Of a stretch of 64,000 nt of DNA, positions 14,031 to 22,719 are shown one piece after another. Position 1 is the first letter of the stretch; each line of letters starts with the position of its first letter. Position numbers and translations under genes: made by a program. Location: the NCBI RefSeq assembly GCF_029227915.1, contig NC_079876.1:4652001-4716000 (forward strand), given 5' to 3'. Source of the DNA: Hydractinia symbiolongicarpus (lineage: Eukaryota; Cnidaria; Hydrozoa; Anthoathecata; Hydractiniidae). The notes beneath the pieces are model-generated. The model was not told the DNA's origin and did no database searches. It saw only the letters and a list, made by a program, of their open reading frames with translations.

Positions 14031-14970
14031 CCACAGAAAAGAGCGACTTATTTATCTAAATTTTTAAATGAAGCGCTACCACAGCGCCCTGTGTAATCGC
14101 TGATTTGCGGTAATCACGTCAAATTAAGAAGAATGTTTTTTCTTGGAGTCCATTTGTGTCATCTATCACATTGATCAGGTCACAGTCCAAAGTTAGTTCA
14201 ATTAAGTCCCACAGTCAATCGTTTCACTGTTAAAAGCGATGCAACCTAGTAAAATCAGATAAATATCGCTAAATACATGTTGGTGCGAATATGTTACCCA
14301 ACCGTTCAAACTTAAACGAACTGACCCCGTTAGAAAGTCATTGAAATGTAGTTTTTGAAACTGTCGCTATTTCTTCAGCGCGCGATAACGGCTAGGATTG
14401 GTCCCACAGTTAAAAATGACTTATTAATCTAAATTTTTAATTGAAGCGCTACCACAGCGCCTAGTGAAATCGCTGAGTTTCGGCAATCATTTCAAATTAA
14501 GAAGAATGTTATTTCTTGGTGGCCAATTGCGTCACTTTCACATTTTTAAGGTCCTAGTCCCTAATCAGTTCAATTAAGTCTCACAGTCAATCGTTTCACT
14601 GTTAAAAGCCATACAACTTAGTAATACCGAAAAATATCGCTAAATACATGTTGGTACGAATATGTGACTCAACCGTTGTAACTCAAACGGATTGATACTG
14701 TTAGAAAGTCAATGAAGTGTAGTTTTTGAAACTGTCGCTATATCTTCAGCGCGCGATAACGGATAGGATTGGTCCCACATTAAAGAATGACTTATTTGTC
14801 TAAACTCTTAAATGAAGCGCTACCTCAGCGGCCAGTGTAATCGCTGAGCTCCGGCAATCACGTCAAATTAAGAAGAATGTTATTTCTTGGAGTCCAATTG
14901 TCTCATTTTTCACATTTATCAGGTCACAGTCCAAAGTTAGTTCAATTAAGTCCCACAGTCAATTGTTTCA

Positions 14971-15098
14971 CTGTTAAAAGCAATGCAACCTAGTAAAATC
15001 AGATAAATATCGCTAAATACATGTTGGTGCGAATATGTTACCCAACCGTTCAAACTTAAACGAACTGACCCCGTTAGAAAGTCATTGAAATGTAGTTT
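14971..15098 (+). other. g-type patch inside an i monomer (gene-conversion-like)
   Basis: The monomer starting at 14889 is type i on both sides (CAATTGTTTCA before; TTTCTACAG and GGTTCCATAAT after). Between them it carries g-specific and privately shared bases: TAAAATCAGAT, GGTGCGAAT, ATGTTACCC, CGTTCAAAC and GTCATTG. The same private set occurs in g at 14145 and 17126. Return to i sequence on the far side indicates a patch of at least 128 bp without exchange of flanks. One base (GCAATGC) matches neither g nor i. Confidence 0.75.
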
Positions 15099-15633
15099 TT
15101 GAAACTGTCGCTATTTCTACAGCGCGCGATAACGGATAGGATTGGTTCCATAATATAAAAACGACTTTTTTTATCTTAATTCTTAAATGAAGTGCTAGTA
15201 CAAAGCCCAGTGTAGTCGCTGAGTTTCGGCAATCATTTCATATTAGGAAGAATGTTATTTCTTGGAGTCCAATTGTCTCACTTTCACATTTATAAGGTCA
15301 CAGTCCATAATCAGTTCAATTAAATCCCACAGTCAATCGTTTCACTGTTAAAAGCCATACAACCTAGTAATATCAGAAAAATATCGCTAAGTACATGTTG
15401 GTAAGAATATGTGACCCAACCGTTGTAACTCAAACGGATTGACAGCGTTTGAACGTCAATGAAGTGTAGTTTTTGAAACTGTCGCTATTTCTTCAGGGCG
15501 ATAACGGATAGGATTGGTCCCACAGTAAAGAACGACTTATTTACCTAAATTTTTAAATAAAGCGCTACCACATCGCCCAGTGTAATCGCTGAGCTCCGGC
15601 AATCACGTCAAATTAAGAAGAATGTTATTTCTT

Positions 15634-16006
15634 GGAGTCCAATTGTCTCACTTATAACATTTATAAGGTCGCAGTCCAAAATCAGTTCAATTATGTGCCA
15701 CAGTCAATCTTTTCACTGTTAAAAGCCATACAACTTAGTAATACCGGAAAAATATCGCTAAATACATGTTGGTACGAATATGTGACTTAACCCTTGTAAC
15801 TCAAACGGACTGATACTGTTAGAAAGTCAATGAAATGTAGTTTTTGAAACTGTCGCTATTTCTTCAGCGCTCGATAACGGCTAGGATTGGTCCCACAGTA
15901 AAGGATGACTTATTTACCTAAACTTTCAAATGAAGCGCTACCACAGCGCCCAGTGTAATCGCTGAGTTCCGGCAATCACGTCAAATTAAGAAGAATGTTA
16001 TTTCTT
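15634..16006 (+). repeat. Exemplar monomer, type c
   Basis: This unit is 373 bp. The c type is marked by CACTTATAACATTTATAAGG, CAATTATGTGCC in place of CAATTAAGTCC, CTTAGTAATACCGG, a GATACTGTT that destroys the usual CACCGTT, GCGCTCGATAACGG, and TAAAGGATGAC followed by CTTTCAAATGAAG. It is the most widely copied type outside the nine-mer region. This copy has a private change, TTAACCCTTG in place of TCAACCGTTG. Confidence 0.85.
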
Positions 16007-16379
16007 GGAGACCAATTGTCTCATTTATCACATTGATCAGGTCAAAGTCCAAAGTTAGTTCAATTAAGTCCAACAGTCAATCGAATCATAGCTAAAAGCG
16101 ATGCAACCTAGTAATATCAGAAAAATATCGCTAAATACATGTTGGTACGAATATGTGACAAAACCGTTGTAACTGAAACTGACTGACACCGTTAGAAATT
16201 CAATGAAATGTAGTTTTTGAAGCTGTCGCTATTTCTTCAGCGCGCGATAACGGATAGGATTGGTCCCACAGCAAAGAATGACTTATTTGTCCAAACTCTT
16301 AAATGAAGCGCTACCACAGCGGCCAGTGTAATCGCTGAGTTCCGGCAATCACGTCAAATTAAGAAGAATGTTATTTCTT
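16007..16379 (+). repeat. Exemplar monomer, type d
   Basis: This unit is 373 bp. Its marks are GGAGACCAATTG, AGGTCAAAG, CCAACAGTCAATCGAATCAT (others have CGTTTCACTG), GACAAAACCG, CTGAAACTGACTG, GAAATTCAATG, and a tail with CAGCAAAGAATG, TTGTCCAAACTC and AGCGGCCAG. The d head is often found joined to other tails further right in the window (26820, 29807, 33162, 34282, 35028). Confidence 0.85.
16126..16159 (+). other. Most conserved monomer block (TATCGCTAAATACATGTTGG core)
   Basis: The 34 bases starting TATCGCTAAATACATG and ending TATGTGAC are nearly invariant in all types and all parts of the window, including both segments with otherwise different HOR structure. The block contains the palindrome ACATGT. 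Recurrent type-specific changes are few: GCTAAG for a, GTTGATACG for j, CATTAAATAC for one seven-mer unit. Higher conservation than the flanks suggests constraint or efficient conversion. I cannot tell which. Confidence 0.55.
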
Positions 16380-16752
16380 GGAGACCAATTGTCTCATTTA
16401 TCACATTTATCAGGTCAAAGTCCAAAGTTAGTTCAATTAAGTCCAACAGTCAACCGAATCATAGCTAAAAGCAATGCAACCTAGTATTATCAGAAAAATA
16501 TCGCTAAATACATGTTGGTACGAATATGTGACAAAACCGTTGTAACTGAAACTGACTGACACCGTTAGAAATTCAATGAAATGTAGTTTTTGAAGCTGTC
16601 GCTACTTCTTCAGCTGGCGATAACGGCTAGGATTGGTCCAACAGTAAAGAACGACTTATTTATCTAACTTTTTAAATGAAGCGCTACCACAGCGACCAGT
16701 GTAATCGCTGAGTTCCGGCAATCACGTCAAATTAAGAAGAATGTTATTTCTT
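16380..16752 (+). repeat. Exemplar monomer, type e
   Basis: This unit is 373 bp and a close sister of d in its first 300 bases, with the same GAATCATAGC replacement. It is separated by CAACCGAATC, GCAATGCAACC, TAGTATTATC, GCTACTTCTTCAGC, GGTCCAACAGTAAAG, TAACTTTTTAAATG and AGCGACCAG. The d-e adjacency and similarity suggest a local monomer duplication in the past, which is inference. Confidence 0.83.
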
Positions 16753-17125
16753 GGAGTCCAATTGTCTCACTTATAACATTCATAAGGTCACAGTCCAAAA
16801 TCAGTTCAATTATGTGCCACAGTCAATCGTTTCACTGTTAAAAGCCATACAACCTAGTAATATCAGAAAAATATCGCTAAATACATGTTGGTACGAATAT
16901 GTGACCCAACCGTTGTAACTGAAACGGATTAACACCGTTAGAAAGTCAATGAAAACTAGTTTTTGAAACTGTCGCTATTTCTTCAGCTAGCGATAACGGA
17001 TAGGATTGGTCCCACAGAAAAGAGCGACTTATTTATCTAAATTTTTAAATGAAGCGCTACCACAGCGCCCTGTGTAATCGCTGATTTGCGGTAATCACGT
17101 CAAATTAAGAAGAATGTTTTTTCTT
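16753..17125 (+). repeat. Exemplar monomer, type f
   Basis: This unit is 373 bp. Its head resembles c (AACATTCATAAGG, TTATGTGCC). Its body has CTGAAACGGATTAACACCG, GAAAACTAG and CAGCTAGCGATAACGG. Its tail has CAGAAAAGAGCG, CGCCCTGTG and GATTTGCGGTAATC, and it ends in ATGTTTTTTCTT rather than ATGTTATTTCTT. Confidence 0.83.
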
Positions 17126-17498
17126 GGAGTCCATTTGTGTCATCTATCACATTGATCAGGTCACAGTCCAAAGTTAGTTCAATTAAGTCCCACAGTCAAT
17201 CGTTTCACTGTTAAAAGCGATGCAACCTAGTAAAATCAGATAAATATCGCTAAATACATGTTGGTGCGAATATGTTACCCAACCGTTCAAACTTAAACGA
17301 ACTGACCCCGTTAGAAAGTCATTGAAATGTAGTTTTTGAAACTGTCGCTATTTCTTCAGCGCGCGATAACGGCTAGGATTGGTCCCACAGTTAAAAATGA
17401 CTTATTAATCTAAATTTTTAATTGAAGCGCTACCACAGCGCCTAGTGAAATCGCTGAGTTTCGGCAATCATTTCAAATTAAGAAGAATGTTATTTCTT
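17126..17498 (+). repeat. Exemplar monomer, type g
   Basis: This unit is 373 bp. Its marks are TTTGTGTCATCTATC, AGATAAATATCGC, ATGTTACCC, TTAAACGAACTGACCCCG, CAGTTAAAAATGAC, TTATTAATC, TTTTTAATTGAAG, GCGCCTAGTGAAATC and a CATTTCAAATTAAG end. This copy and those at 14145 and inside 14889 share private bases TAAAATCAG, GGTGCGAAT, CGTTCAAAC and GTCATTG, which date the patch at 14971 to after those changes arose. Confidence 0.84.
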
Positions 17499-17869
17499 GG
17501 TGGCCAATTGCGTCACTTTCACATTTTTAAGGTCCTAGTCCCTAATCAGTTCAATTAAGTCTCACAGTCAATCGTTTCACTGTTAAAAGCCATACAACTT
17601 AGTAATACCGAAAAATATCGCTAAATACATGTTGGTACGAATATGTGACTCAACCGTTGTAACTCAAACGGATTGATACTGTTAGAAAGTCAATGAAGTG
17701 TAGTTTTTGAAACTGTCGCTATATCTTCAGCGCGCGATAACGGATAGGATTGGTCCCACATTAAAGAATGACTTATTTGTCTAAACTCTTAAATGAAGCG
17801 CTACCTCAGCGGCCAGTGTAATCGCTGAGCTCCGGCAATCACGTCAAATTAAGAAGAATGTTATTTCTT
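17499..17869 (+). repeat. Exemplar monomer, type h
   Basis: This unit is 371 bp. It begins GGTGGCCAATTGCGTC. Other marks are ACATTTTTAAGGTCCTAG, TCCCTAATC, AAGTCTCAC, CTTAGTAATACCG with one A fewer in the following A-tract, GCTATATCTTC, CCACATTAAAG, TACCTCAGCGG and GAGCTCCGG. The body from CTTAG to GATACTGTT is c-like. Confidence 0.83.
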
Positions 17870-18244
17870 GGAGTCCAATTGTCTCATTTTTCACATTTAT
17901 CAGGTCACAGTCCAAAGTTAGTTCAATTAAGTCCCACAGTCAATTGTTTCATTTTTAAAAGCGATGCAACCTAGTAATATCAAAAAAATATCGCTAAATA
18001 CATGTTGGTACGAATATGTGACAGAACCGTTGTAACTCAAACGGACTGACACCCTTAGAAAGTCAATGAAATGTAGTTCTTGAAACTGTCGCTATTTCTA
18101 CAGCGCGCGATAACGGATAGGATTGGTTCCATAATATAAAAACGACTTTTTTTATCTTAATTCTTAAATGAAGTGCTAGTACAAAGCCCAGTGTAGTCGC
18201 TGAGTTTCGGCAATCATTTCATATTAGGAAGAATGTTTTTTCTT
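17870..18244 (+). repeat. Exemplar monomer, type i
   Basis: This unit is 375 bp and has the most divergent tail. The head has CATTTTTCACATTTATC, CAATTGTTTCATTTTTAAAAG and ATCAAAAAAATATCGC. The body has GACAGAACCG, CACCCTTAG and TAGTTCTTG. The tail replaces the usual CCCACAG segment with GGTTCCATAATATAAAAACG, a T7 tract and ATCTTAATTC. After that come GTGCTAGTACAAAGCCC, GTGTAGTCGC and CATATTAGGAAG. A relative with ACACAACC and GCTACTAC or GCTACCAC in the tail (called i' here) dominates from 22.7 kb onward. Confidence 0.84.
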
Positions 18245-18397
18245 GGAGTCCAATTGTCTCACTTTCACATTTATAAGGTCACAGTCCATAATCAGTTCAA
18301 TTAAATCCCACAGTCAATCGTTTCACTGTTAAAAGCCATACAACCTAGTAATATCAGAAAAATATCGCTAAGTACATGTTGGTAAGAATATGTGACC

Positions 18398-18488
18398 CAA
18401 CCGTTGTAACTCAAACGGATTGACACCGTTAGAACGTCAATGAAGTGTAGTTTTTGAAACTGTCGCTATTTCTTCAGGGCGATAACGG
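18398..18488. other. Cluster of three YAACGG (Myb-consensus-like) sites in one monomer
   Basis: CCGTTG at 18401-18406 and CCGTTA at 18426-18431 read CAACGG and TAACGG on the minus strand. TAACGG at 18483-18488 reads on the plus strand. YAACGG matches the core recognised by animal Myb-type DNA-binding domains (family knowledge). The first and third sites occur in almost every monomer. The second is lost in c (ACTGTT) and i (CCCTTAG). The core is short and chance hits are common, so this is a structural observation, not a demonstrated binding site. Confidence 0.35.
18401..18418. other. Imperfect dyad CCGTTG-5-CAAACGG in the monomer body
   Basis: In this a-type unit CCGTTG is followed five bases later by CAAACGG, the reverse complement of CCGTTTG, so the two arms pair with one bulged base. 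The dyad is present in types a, b, c, i and j. It is weakened in d and e, where CTCAAACGG is CTGAAACTG, and in g, which has TTAAACGAAC. It could be a protein dyad or simply tolerated sequence. No function is shown. Confidence 0.5.
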
Positions 18489-18517
18489 ATAGGATTGGTC
18501 CCACAGTAAAGAACGAC

Positions 18518-18541
18518 TTATTTACCTAAATTTTTAAATAA
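18518..18541. other. 7-bp inverted repeat TTATTTA / TAAATAA, a-type tail
   Basis: TTATTTA at 18518-18524 is matched by TAAATAA at 18535-18541 with a ten-base AT-rich loop, directly before the AGCGCT palindrome. The full seven-base arms exist only where the tail reads AAATAAAGCGC (a- and k-type tails). Other types have TAAATGAAG and shorter pairing. The stem is weak and its role unknown. Confidence 0.5.
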
Positions 18542-18614
18542 AGCGCTACCACATCGCCCAGTGTAATCGCTGAGCTCCGGCAATCACGTCAAATTAAGAA
18601 GAATGTTTTTTCTT

Positions 18615-18987
18615 TGAGTCCATTTGTGTCATTTATCACATTGATCAGGTTACGATCCAAAGTTAGTTCAATTAAGTCCCACAGTCAATCGTTTCACTGT
18701 TAAAAGTGATGCAACCTAGTAATATCAGATAAATATCGCTAAATACATGTTGGTACGAAAATGTGACACAACCGTTGAAACTCAAACGGACTGACACCGT
18801 TAAAAAGTCAATGAAATGTAGTTTTTGAAGCTGTAGCTACTTCTTCAGCGCGCAATAACGGCTAGGATTGGTCCAACAGCAAAATTTGACTTATTTATCT
18901 AATTTTTTAAATGAAGCGCTACCACAGCGCCCAGTGTAATCGCTGAGTTCCGGCAATCACGTCAAATTAAGAAGAATGTTATTTCTT
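18615..18987 (+). repeat. Exemplar monomer, type b
   Basis: This unit is 373 bp. Its marks are TTTGTGTCATTTATCACATT, GATCAGGTTACGATCC (most b have GGTCACGGTCC), AGATAAATATCGC, CGAAAATGTGAC, CGTTGAAACTC, GTTAAAAAGTC, GAAGCTGTAGCTACTTC, GTCCAACAGCAAAATTTGAC and CTAATTTTTTAAATG. The b' relatives in 28-56 kb have GGTCACGCTCC or GGTCACGGTCC and an upstream CATAGAGTCC. The complement of b tails carries the longest chance reading frames of the window. Confidence 0.84.
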
Positions 18988-20106
18988 GGAGTCCAATTGT
19001 CTCACTTATAACATTTATAAGGTCGCAGTCCAAAATCAGTTCAATTATGTGCCACAGTCAATCTTTTCACTGTTAAAAGCCATACAACTTAGTAATACCG
19101 GAAAAATATCGCTAAATACATGTTGGTACGAATATGTGACTCAACCGTTGTAACTCAAACGGACTGATACTGTTAGAAAGTCAATGAAATGTAGTTTTTG
19201 AAACTGTCGCTATTTCTTCAGCGCTCGATAACGGCTAGGATTGGTCCCACAGTAAAGGATGACTTATTTACCTAAACTTTCAAATGAAGCGCTACCACAG
19301 CGCCCAGTGTAATCGCTGAGTTCCGGCAATCACGTCAAATTAAGAAGAATGTTATTTCTTGGAGACCAATTGTCTCATTTATCACATTGATCAGGTCAAA
19401 GTCCAAAGTTAGTTCAATTAAGTCCAACAGTCAATCGAATCATAGCTAAAAGCGATGCAACCTAGTAATATCAGAAAAATATCGCTAAATACATGTTGGT
19501 ACGAATATGTGACAAAACCGTTGTAACTGAAACTGACTGACACCGTTAGAAATTCAATGAAATGTAGTTTTTGAAGCTGTCGCTATTTCTTCAGCGCGCG
19601 ATAACGGATAGGATTGGTCCCACAGCAAAGAATGACTTATTTGTCCAAACTCTTAAATGAAGCGCTACCACAGCGGCCAGTGTAATCGCTGAGTTCCGGC
19701 AATCACGTCAAATTAAGAAGAATGTTATTTCTTGGAAACCAATTGTCTCATTCATCACATTTATCAGGTCAAAGTCCAAAGTTAGTTCAATTAAGTCCAA
19801 CAGTCAACCGAATCATAGCTAAAAGCAATGCAACCTAGTAATATCAGAAAAATATCGCTAAATACATGTTGGTACGAATATGTGACAAAACCGTTGTAAC
19901 TGAAACTGACTGAAACCGTTAGAAATTCAATGAAATGTAGTTTTTGAAGCTGTCGCTACTTCTTCAGCTCGCGATAACGGCTAGGATTGGTCCAACAGTA
20001 AAGAACGACTTATTTATCTAACTTTTTAAATGAAGCGCTACCACAGCGACCAGTGTAATCGCTAAGTTCCGGCAATCACGTCAAATTAAGAAGAATGTTA
20101 TTTCTT

Positions 20107-20479
20107 GGAGTCCAATTGTCTCACTTATAACATTCATAAGGTCACAGTCCAAAATCAGTTCAATTATGTGCCACAGTCAATCGTTTCACTGTTAAAAGCC
20201 ATACAACCTAGTAATATCAGAAAAATATCGCTAAATACATGTTGGTACGAATATGTTACCCAACCGTTCAAACTTAAACGAACTGATACTGTTAGAAAGT
20301 AAACGAAGTGTAGTTTTTGAAACTGTCGCTATTTCTTCAGCGCGCGATAACGGATAGGATTGGTCCCACAGTAAAAAATGACTTATTTGTCTAAACTCTT
20401 AAATGAAGCGCTACCTCAGCGGCCAGTGTAATCGCTGAGCTCCGGCAATCACGTCAAATTAAGAAGAATGTTATTTCTT
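20107..20479 (+). repeat. Mosaic monomer f/g/h
   Basis: The head is f (AACATTCATAAGG, TTATGTGCC). The centre is g (ATGTTACCC, CGTTCAAAC, TTAAACGAACTG). The tail is h (GATACTGTT, GAAGTGTAG, TTGTCTAAACTC, TACCTCAGCGG). Three consecutive members of the nine-mer are folded into one unit of normal length, so the f-g-h stretch has been shortened by two monomers with register kept. Confidence 0.8.
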
Positions 20480-21227
20480 GGAGTCCAATTGTCTCATTTT
20501 TCACATTTATCAGGTCACAGTCCAAAGTTAGTTCAATTAAGTCCCACAGTCAATCGTTTCATTTTTAAAAGCGATGCAACCTAGTAATATCAAAAAAATA
20601 TCGCTAAATACATGTTGGTACGAATATGTGACAGAACCGTTGTAACTCAAACGGACTGAAACCCTTAGAAAGTCAATGAAATGTAGTTCTTGAAACTGTC
20701 GCTATTTCTTCAGCGCGCGATAACGGATAGGATTGGTCCCACAGTAAAAAATGACTTATTTGTCTAAACTCTTTAATGAAGCGCTACCTCAGCGGCCAGT
20801 GTAATCGCTGAGCTCCGGCAATCACGTCAAATTGAGAAGAATGTTCTTTCTTGGAGTCCAATTGTCTCATTTTTCACATTTATCAGGTCACAGTCCAAAG
20901 TTAGTTCAATTAAGTCCCACAGTCAATCGTTTCATTTTTAAAAGCGATGCAACCTAGTAATATCAAAAAAATATCGCTAAATACATGTTGGTACGAATAT
21001 GTGACAGAACCGTTGTAACTCAAACGGACTGACACCCTTAGAAAGTCAATGAAATGTAGTTCTTGAAACTGTCGCTATTTCTTCAGCGCGCGATAACGGA
21101 TAGGATTGGTTCCATAATATAAAAACGCCTTTTTTTATCTTAATTCTTAAATGAAGTGCTACTACAAAGCCCAGTGTAGTCGCTGAGTTTCGGCAATCAT
21201 TTCATATTAGGAAGAATGTTATTTCTT

Positions 21228-21599
21228 AGAGTCCAATTGTCTCACTTTCACATTTATAAGGTCGCAGTCCATAATCAGTTCAATTAAATCCCACAGTCAA
21301 TCGTTTCACTGTTAAAAGCCATACAACCTAGTAATATCAGAAAAATATCGCTAAATACATGTTGGTACGAAAATGTGACCCAACCGTTGAAACTCAAACG
21401 GACTGACACCGTTAAAAAGTCAATGAAATGTAGTTTTTGAAACTGTCGCTATTTCTTCAGCGCTCGATAACGGCTAGGATTGGTCCCACAGTAAAGGATG
21501 ACTTATTTACCTAAACTTTCAAATGAAGCGCTACCACAGCGCCCAGTGTAATCGCTGAGTTCCGGCAATCACGTCAAATTAAGAAGAATGTTATTTCTT
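21228..21599 (+). repeat. Mosaic monomer a/b/c
   Basis: The head is a (TTTCACATTTATAAGG, CATAATCAG, AAATCCC). The middle is b (CGAAAATGTGACCC, CGTTGAAACTC, GTTAAAAAGTC). The tail is c (GCGCTCGATAACGG, TAAAGGATG, CTTTCAAATG). As with f/g/h at 20107, three neighbouring types appear in their original order within one unit. The identical mosaic at 21975 shows it was later duplicated. Confidence 0.8.
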
Positions 21600-22719
21600 G
21601 GAGTCCAATTGTCTCATTTTTCACATTTATCAGGTCACAGTCCAAAGTTAGTTCAATTAAGTCCCACAGTCAATCGTTTCATTTTTAAAAGCGATGCAAC
21701 CTAGTAATATCAAAAAAATATCGCTAAATACATGTTGGTACGAATATGTGACAGAACCGTTGTAACTCAAACGGACTGACACCCTTAGAAAGTCAATGAA
21801 ATGTAGTTCTTGAAACTGTCGCTATTTCTTCAGCGCGCGATAACGGATAGGATTGGTTCCATAATATAAAAACGCCTTTTTTTATCTTAATTCTTAAATG
21901 AAGTGCTACTACAAAGCCCAGTGTAGTCGCTGAGTTTCGGCAATCATTTCATATTAGGAAGAATGTTATTTCTTAGAGTCCAATTGTCTCACTTTCACAT
22001 TTATAAGGTGGCAGTCCATAATCAGTTCAATTAAATCCCACAGTCAATCGTTTCACTGTTAAAAGCCATACAACCTAGTAATATCAGAAAAATATCGCTA
22101 AATACATGTTGGTACGAAAATGTGACCCAACCGTTGAAACTCAAACGGACTGACACCGTTAAAAAGTCAATGAAATGTAGTTTTTGAAACTGTCGCTATT
22201 TCTTCAGCGCTCGATAACGGCTAGGATTGGTCCCACAGTAAAGGATGACTTATTTACCTAAACTTTCAAATGAAGCGCTACCACAGCGCCCAGTGTAATC
22301 GCTGAGTTCCGGCAATCACGTCAAATTAAGAAGAATGTTATTTCTTGGAGACCAATTGTCTCATTTATCACATTTATCAGGTCAAAGTCCAAAGTTAGTT
22401 CAATTAAGTCCAACAGTCAATCGAATCATAGCTAAAAGCGATGCAACCTAGTAATATCAGAAAAGTATCGCTAAATACATGTTGGTACGAATATGTGACA
22501 AAACCGTTGTAACTGAAACTGACTGACACCGTTAGAAATTCAATGAAATGTAGTTTTTGAAGCTGTCGCTATTTCTTCAGCGCGCGATAACGGATAGGAT
22601 TGGTCCCACAGCAAAGAATGACTTATTTGTCCAAACTCTTAAATGAAGCGCTACCACAGCGGCCAGTGTAATCGCTGAGCTCCGGCAATCACGTCAAATT
22701 AAGAAGAATGTTATTTCTT

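Larger units (their letters stand above)
18245..18614 (+). repeat. Exemplar monomer, type a
   Basis: This unit is 370 bp, three bases shorter than most, from loss of bases in the GCGCGCGATAAC stretch (here CAGGGCGATAACGG). Its marks are CACTTTCACATTTATAAGG, CATAATCAG, CAATTAAATCCC, GCTAAGTACATG, GATTGACACCGTTAGAACG, GAAGTGTAG, TAAAGAACG, AAATAAAGCGC, CATCGCCC and GAGCTCCGG. This copy has a private GGTAAGAAT in place of GGTACGAAT, shared with the a unit at 15264. Confidence 0.84.
14031..20106 (+). repeat. Canonical nine-monomer HOR region (a-i, 3354 bp)
   Basis: Order of units: g (14145), h (14518), i with a g patch (14889), a (15264), c (15634), d (16007), e (16380), f (16753), g (17126), h (17499), i (17870), a (18245), b (18615), c (18988), d (19361), e (19734). 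The c-to-c distance 15634 to 18988 is 3354 bp, nine monomers. The earlier a lacks a following b, so that a-to-a distance is 2981 bp, eight monomers. Corresponding types across the two turns share nearly all diagnostic variants. This is the clearest example of the ancestral order in the window. Confidence 0.88.
20107..22719 (+). repeat. Collapsed region rich in i and a/b/c mosaics
   Basis: Units: f/g/h (20107), i head with h tail (20480), i (20853), a/b/c mosaic (21228), i (21600), a/b/c mosaic (21975), d (22347). The i + a/b/c pair is repeated in tandem at 747 bp, two monomers, with identical private bases (GTGCTACTAC, AACGCCTTTTTTT, TCTTAGAGTCC). The nine-mer has here been reduced to short units, consistent with serial unequal exchange. 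Confidence 0.8.

Noticed and set aside
17870-18244. Possible transposon remnant suggested by the odd AT-rich tail of i units
   Set aside because: The length is register-neutral (375 bp), with no target-site duplication, terminal repeats or coding remnant. The flanks are continuous satellite.
18398-18418. CENP-B-box-like sequence (CGTTG followed by AAACGGA)
   Set aside because: The two half motifs are about five bases further apart than in the CENP-B box and the TTCG start is missing. A match would need an indel, so I do not call it.
18543-18602. Promoter or Pol III internal control boxes in the GC-richer tail block
   Set aside because: There is no convincing A-box/B-box pair or TATA element at a sensible spacing. 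The block is simply the G+C-richer part of the monomer.
20105-20302. 65-codon plus-strand frame, similar to one at 62976-63191
   Set aside because: It begins at a TTG at the monomer junction rather than an ATG. It spans a mosaic of satellite types and has no conserved reading frame among neighbouring monomers.
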